Below, piece after piece: positions 59,907-64,000 of a DNA stretch of 64,000 nucleotides. This DNA comes from Neoaquamicrobium sediminum. Its GTDB lineage: Bacteria; Pseudomonadota; Alphaproteobacteria; Rhizobiales; Rhizobiaceae. The stretch lies in NCBI RefSeq assembly GCF_013240295.1, contig NZ_JABETK010000005.1, forward strand, positions 124,001-188,000. The letters are read 5' to 3'. Under the pieces are notes generated by a model. It was not told where the DNA came from, searched no databases, and saw only the letters and a list, made by a program, of their open reading frames with translations. The stretch's first letter is position 1; each line of letters opens with the position of its first letter. The position numbers and the translations under genes are program-made.

Positions 59907-61921
59907 GTGAAGATCAAGACGGTTCTCATCGCCAACCGCGGCGAAATCGCCTGCCGGATCGCCCGCACGGCGCGGACACGGGGCGTCCGGCCTGTCGCCG
60001 TACATTCCGAAGCCGACGTCAACGCGCTCCACGTGCGCGAGATCGGCCACTCGATCTGCATCGGCGGCGGGCCGGCCTCGGAAAGCTATCTGCGCATCGA
60101 TGCCGTGCTGGCCGCGGCGAAGGCCGCCGGGGCCGACGCCGTCCATCCCGGCTACGGTTTCCTCGCCGAGAACCCCGAATTCGCCCGCGCGGTCGAGGCC
60201 GCCGGTCTGATCTTCATGGGACCGACGCCGGAAACCCTGGAACGGTTCGGCGACAAGGCCAGCGCCAAGGATGCCGCCATCGCGGCCGGCCTGCCGGTGA
60301 TCTCGGCGCCGCGGGCGCCCTGTCCGATCCCGATCAAATCGCCGCCGAAGTGCGCCGGATGGGCCTGCCCGTGCTGCTCAAGGCTGTGGGCGGCGGCGGC
60401 GGACGTGGACAGCGGCTGGTGGCAGACGAAAAGACCCTGATGGCCGACATCGAGGGCGCGCTGCGCGAAGCGAAGTCCACCTTCGGCTCGGAAGGTCTCC
60501 TGCTGGAACGGTTCCTGCCCGAGGCCCGCCATGTGGAGGTGCAGATCGCCGGCGATGGCAAGGGTCTCGTCGTGCATCTTTTCGAGCGCGACTGCACGCT
60601 GCAGCGCCGTCACCAAAAGGTGATCGAGGAAGCTCCCGCCTGGGGCCTGCCCCGCGACCTGCTCGAACGGATCGCCCAGGACTCCGTGCGGCTGGGGGAG
60701 ACGCTCGACTACCGCGGGCTCGGCACGGTGGAGTTCCTGGTCTCGGGCGAGGAATACTTTTTCCTCGAGGTGAACCCGCGCATCCAGGTGGAACATCCCG
60801 TGACCGAGGCGATCACCGGGCTCGACCTCGTGGCACTGCAACTGCGTATTGCCGAGGGTGCGGGGCTTGGCTTGAAGCAAGGCGATCTGACGATTGACGG
60901 TCACGCCATCGAGGCACGGCTCTATGCCGAGGACCCGGCGATGCAGTTCGCTCCTTCCACCGGCACGCTGACCACGCTGAGCCTGCCCGATGGTCTCCGC
61001 ATCGACAGCGGCGTCGAGGCAGGCGATGCCGTGACCCCCTATTACGATCCGATGATCGCCAAGCTGATCATCCACGCGCCCGACCGCGAGACGGCGCTGG
61101 CGCGGCTCGCGCTGGCGCTGGATCATGTCGCGGTCGAAGGCGTCGAGACCAATCGCGCCTTCCTCGCCGCGCTCGCCCGCGACGCCGAATTCGAGAAAAT
61201 GAACGTCCATACCCGCTGGATCGACGAGCGGCTGGACGATCTGACTGCGGCGGCGAAAGTGCCGGGCATCCGGCTCTGGAAGGCCATGGCAGCCGTACTC
61301 TTCGTCACCCGCGGGCGATCAGACGACGCCGCCGAACCGTGGTCGAACCGCGACCTCTTCACCAACTGGCGGCTCGGCCTTGGCGGCGACGCGATGGAGG
61401 CGGGCCAGCGCGTGATGCTGACCGACGCAGCGGGAAGCGTCGAGGAGCTCTGCGTGGGCCCGGTACGCTCCGGCGACACCTACACGGTCTATGGCAGTGA
61501 TGGTGCCGCCCTCACTTTCTCCTGCCGTGAGATCGCGCCGGGCCGGTGGCGCGTGGCGCAGGGCGAGACGGTAGACGTGGCAACCGCGCGCCTTCATGCC
61601 GGGGTGATCGAGATCGACGCCGGGCCGGGCCGGCTTGTCTTCCGCCCGGCACCACCCTTGGCCTCGGCCGCTGGCGAAAGCGCTGCCGAACGGACCGTTG
61701 CCTCGCCGCTAACCGGAATGATCGTCGACGTCAAAGTGTCCGAGGGCGATGCGGTAGCGGAAGGCGATGTCGTAGCGGTCCTGGAGTCAATGAAGCTCGA
61801 GATCTCCATCAAGGCATCTGCCTCCGGCATCGCCGCGAATATTGCGGCCTCCAAAGGCATGATGGTGGATCGCGGCCAGACGATCGCCGAGATCATACCA
61901 CCCGAAAAGGAACAGGCATGA
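59907..61921 (+). CDS. Acyl-CoA carboxylase alpha subunit 3 (BC + biotin carrier), one frame break
   Basis: About 671 residues, GTG start. Biotin carboxylase start TVLIANRGEIACRIARTA, ATP loop KAVGGGGGRGQRLV, EVNPRIQVEHPVTEAITGL; C-terminal carrier with VLESMKLEISI, biotin lysine near 630. Frame break at 60305-60306 is healed by one G (restoring VISGAAGALSDPDQIAAE). The stop overlaps the HMG-CoA-lyase-like start (ATGA). Similar design to the alpha at 8413. Confidence 0.9.
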
Positions 61922-62877
61922 CCGACTTTCCCAAGTTCGTAGAGTTTCGTGAAGAAGGCCCGCGCGAGGGCTTTCAGATCGAAAGCAAGACCTACCCGAT
62001 CGAACAGCGGATCGAGCTGATCGACATGCTCAGCGATACCGGGCTGAAGCGCATCCAGGTGGGTAGCTTCGTCAGCCCCAGATACGTGCCGCAGATGGCC
62101 GACACGGGCGAGCTGTTTCAGCACATCAAGCGCAAGCCCGGTGTGAAATACACCTCGCTTTGGCTGAACGAGAAGGGGTTCCGCAAGGCGTTGACCGCGC
62201 ATGAAGTCGATATCGACCCGCGTCTTTTGTTCTATCCGTCTGAGGCTTTCGCACAGGCAAACAACAACTGCTCCTCAGCGGAGATGCGCGAGCGGCAACG
62301 CGAGTGGGTGCGGCTCTACAAGGAAGCGGGCTACACCGTCGATGCGGCCTATGTGATGACCGCGTTCGGCTGCAATCTCGAAGGTCCCATCCCGCAGGAG
62401 CGGGTGCTGGAGGACTTCCGTTTCGTCCTACGCCTTTGCGAGGAAGAGCAGATCCCCGTACCGATTCTCGTGATCGCCGACACGATGGGCTGGGGCAACC
62501 CCGAGGCGGTCAAGCGCATGGTCGGCGCCCTGCGCGAGCTTGCGCCCGGGGCGCGCATCGGAATGCATCTTCACGACACGCGCGGGCTGGGCATCGCCAA
62601 CATCCATGCGGCGTTGTCAATGGGGGTGGACATGTTCGAAAGCTCGGTCGCCGGCCTTGGCGGCTGCCCCTTCGCCGGCCACGGCAACGCCCGCGCCGCG
62701 GGCAATGTCTGCACCGAGGACGCGGTTTTTCTGTGCCACGAGCTGGGCATCGAGACGGGCATCGACCTGGACAAGCTGATCGCCGCCGCGGTCAAGGCCG
62801 AAGAGATCATCGGCGCGCCCCTGATGGGCCGGGTGATGCATTCCGGCGGACTCGACAAGTTTCGCAAGGCGAAATGA
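61918..62877 (+). CDS. HMG-CoA lyase-like protein with altered metal ligand
   Basis: 319 residues of the DRE-TIM/HMGL family. VGSFVSPRYVPQMAD, GMHLHDTRGLGIANIHAALS, and GLGGCPFAGHGNARAAGNVC carrying the catalytic cysteine with an insertion. The N-terminal motif, normally GPRDGLQ, reads GPREGFQ: the metal-binding aspartate is Glu17. This hints at a changed substrate or activity. It would cleave the hydroxylated carboxylase product to acetyl-CoA and a ketoacid-like fragment. A citryl-CoA-lyase-like gene follows 924 bases downstream. Confidence 0.87.
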   Translation: MTDFPKFVEFREEGPREGFQIESKTYPIEQRIELIDMLSDTGLKRIQVGSFVSPRYVPQMADTGELFQHIKRKPGVKYTSLWLNEKGFRKALTAHEVDIDPRLLFYPSEAFAQANNNCSSAEMRERQREWVRLYKEAGYTVDAAYVMTAFGCNLEGPIPQERVLEDFRFVLRLCEEEQIPVPILVIADTMGWGNPEAVKRMVGALRELAPGARIGMHLHDTRGLGIANIHAALSMGVDMFESSVAGLGGCPFAGHGNARAAGNVCTEDAVFLCHELGIETGIDLDKLIAAAVKAEEIIGAPLMGRVMHSGGLDKFRKAK

Positions 62878-62887
62878 GGAGATTGAT

Positions 62888-63802
62888 ATGGGAAAAACGC
62901 TGGACGGAAAGGTCGTGCTGGTCACTGGCGCGGGCGGCGGGATCGGCCGCGAGATCGCGCTGATGGCGGCAGCCGAGGGAGCGGCGGTCGTAGTCAACGA
63001 TTTGGGCGCGTCACTGAAGGGTACTGGCCACACTCTCACTGCTGCGCAAACGGTGGTGGACGAGATCAAGGCCGCCGGTGGCGACGCCATCGCCGATGGC
63101 GGCAGCGTAACCGACCCGGACGCGGCCCGGGCCATGGTCGAGGCCGCCGTGAAGGAATTCGGCCGCATCGACGCAGTCGTGAACAATGCCGGAATCCTGC
63201 GCGACGGCTTCTTTCACAAGATGAGCCACGAGGACTTCGATGCGGTGGTGAAAGTACACCTCTACGGCGCCTTCAATACCTCGCGCGCCGCGACTGATTA
63301 TTTCCGCGAGCAGGAAGGCGGCGCGCTGGTGCACATGACCTCGACCTCGGGCCTGATTGGCAATTACGCCCAGGTGAACTATTCGGCGGCCAAACTGGGC
63401 ATTGCGGCCTTTTCGAGATCCGTCGCGCTCGACCTCAAACGCTGGAACGTGCGGTCCAACTGCATCGCGCCCTTCGCCTGGAGCCGGATGATTTCCTCGA
63501 TCAAGACCGACACGCCGGAACAGGAGGCGCGGGTCGAGAAGATCAAGAAGATGACGCCCGCCAAGGTCGCGCCGATGGCCTGCTATCTGATGAGCGATCA
63601 GGCCGCAGATATCTCGGGCCAGATCTTTGCCGTTCGGATGAACGAGATCTTCCTGATGAGCCAGCCGCGACCGGTGCGTTCGGTGCATTCCGGCGACGGC
63701 TGGACCGCCGAAACGATCGCCGAGCATGCCATTCCCGCGCTCAAGTCGCATTTCACGCCGCTCGAAGTTTCAGCGGACGTCTTTTCCTGGGATCCGGTTT
63801 GA
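62888..63802 (+). CDS. SDR with C-terminal extension, 17-beta-HSD4/MFE-2-like 3-hydroxyacyl-CoA dehydrogenase type
   Basis: 304 residues. TGAGGGIGREIA, VVVNDLGASLKGTG, NNAGILRDGFFHKMS and VNYSAAKLGIAAFSRS (YxxxK). The NDLG and ILRD motifs are shared with the dehydrogenase unit of peroxisomal MFE-2. About 60 residues after the Rossmann core (MSQPRPVRSVHSGDGWTAE) form an unusual tail. ATG preceded by GAGGAGATTGAT; its stop overlaps the next start. Confidence 0.87.
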   Translation: MGKTLDGKVVLVTGAGGGIGREIALMAAAEGAAVVVNDLGASLKGTGHTLTAAQTVVDEIKAAGGDAIADGGSVTDPDAARAMVEAAVKEFGRIDAVVNNAGILRDGFFHKMSHEDFDAVVKVHLYGAFNTSRAATDYFREQEGGALVHMTSTSGLIGNYAQVNYSAAKLGIAAFSRSVALDLKRWNVRSNCIAPFAWSRMISSIKTDTPEQEARVEKIKKMTPAKVAPMACYLMSDQAADISGQIFAVRMNEIFLMSQPRPVRSVHSGDGWTAETIAEHAIPALKSHFTPLEVSADVFSWDPV

Positions 63803-64000
63803 TGAGCAAGCGCAAGCAGAAGATTGCTTCGAATATCGCCTGGAGCACACCCGACAAGATTTGCGTGCGCGGTCTCGACCTGCCGAACGAGATCCTGGGC
63901 CACATGAACCTCGGCGATCTGGCGTTTCTGCAGTTGACGGGCCGCAAGGCCATGCCCGAGGAAAGCCGCGTGTTCAACGCCATCGTCATCACGCTGGTCG
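63802..64000 (+). CDS. Citryl-CoA lyase/citrate synthase-like protein, N-terminal part (runs off window)
   Basis: Start ATG at 63802 overlaps the SDR stop (TGATG). The visible 66 residues are MSKRKQKIASNIAWSTPDKI then VRGLDLPNEILGHMNLGDLA and FLQLTGRKAMPEESRVFNA, which resembles bacterial citryl-CoA lyase-like proteins of the citrate synthase family. It is the ninth gene of the plus-strand operon. Function is likely C-C cleavage of a citrate-like CoA ester (inferred). Confidence 0.68.
   Translation, partial: MSKRKQKIASNIAWSTPDKICVRGLDLPNEILGHMNLGDLAFLQLTGRKAMPEESRVFNAIVITLV

Overview
The window is GC-rich (low to mid 60s % by eye), densely packed DNA that looks chromosomal or megaplasmid-borne and most likely comes from an alphaproteobacterium (a Rhodobacteraceae-like lineage is my guess). 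The reasons are the gene families and operon styles: LivGHMKF-type ABC modules with acyl-CoA ligases, a BioY biotin transporter, an AtuA-like protein, BadH-like and PECR-like short-chain dehydrogenases, and remnants resembling IS1380 and IS630 elements. Nearly everything encodes acyl-CoA chemistry. I count five adenylate-forming ligases, seven acyl-CoA dehydrogenases, two class III CoA-transferases, two SCP2-type thiolases, four enoyl-CoA hydratase-family proteins, three biotin-dependent acyl-CoA carboxylases, an HMG-CoA-lyase-like protein, a FadH-like dienoyl-CoA reductase, several SDRs and three hotdog thioesterases. It reads as an island for breaking down branched, isoprenoid and/or alicyclic carboxylic acids.

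Layout. 1-6300 (minus): CoA-transferase and acyl-CoA dehydrogenase, then SDR, livG, ligase and livH running off the left edge. 6570-7175: bioY. 7250-13452 (minus): tetR, carboxyltransferase, LiuC/AtuE-type hydratase, biotin carboxylase, acyl-CoA dehydrogenase. 13637-15676 (minus): thiolase and SDR. 15878-19127: a separate small block of hxlR, doxX-like, extradiol dioxygenase, qorB-like and DUF5519 genes. 19140-19765: decayed transposase fragments. 20038-25430 (minus): AtuA-like gene and a second carboxylase whose biotin carboxylase and biotin carrier are separate polypeptides. 25609-30597 (plus): two isovaleryl-CoA-dehydrogenase-like genes, SDR, hydratase, two thioesterases. 30622-31929 (minus): a TetR protein made of two complete fused TetR units. 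32043-36886 (plus): BadH-like SDR, acyl-CoA synthetase, NmrA-like protein, AraC regulator, thioesterase. 36905-50049: a roughly 13-kb stretch between imperfect direct repeats, holding dehydrogenase, thiolase, hydratase, CoA-transferase, SDR and a second complete livG-ligase-livH-livM-livK-livF module. 50068-53651 (minus): ligase and fadH-like. 53745-64000 (plus): dehydrogenase, hydratase, dehydrogenase, PaaK-like ligase, third carboxylase, HMG-CoA-lyase-like, SDR and the start of a citryl-CoA-lyase-like gene.

How it may work together: Liv-type importers bring in organic acids; ligases and CoA-transferases activate them; dehydrogenases, hydratases, SDRs and thiolases shorten them; the carboxylases deal with beta-methyl branches; and BioY supplies biotin. 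The most interesting signal is a 16-bp inverted repeat, consensus TCTAACRNNYGTTAGA, found at eight places, each just upstream of one of these operons or between divergent ones, including upstream of both tetR genes. This looks like one TetR-controlled regulon covering most of the window.

Caveat: about 22 genes positions show single frame breaks, nearly all curable by adding one G/C to a short run (usually a homopolymer of 4-5). I treat these as likely base-calling errors, so the affected genes are listed as whole genes with the break noted. No rRNA, tRNA or CRISPR array was recognised.
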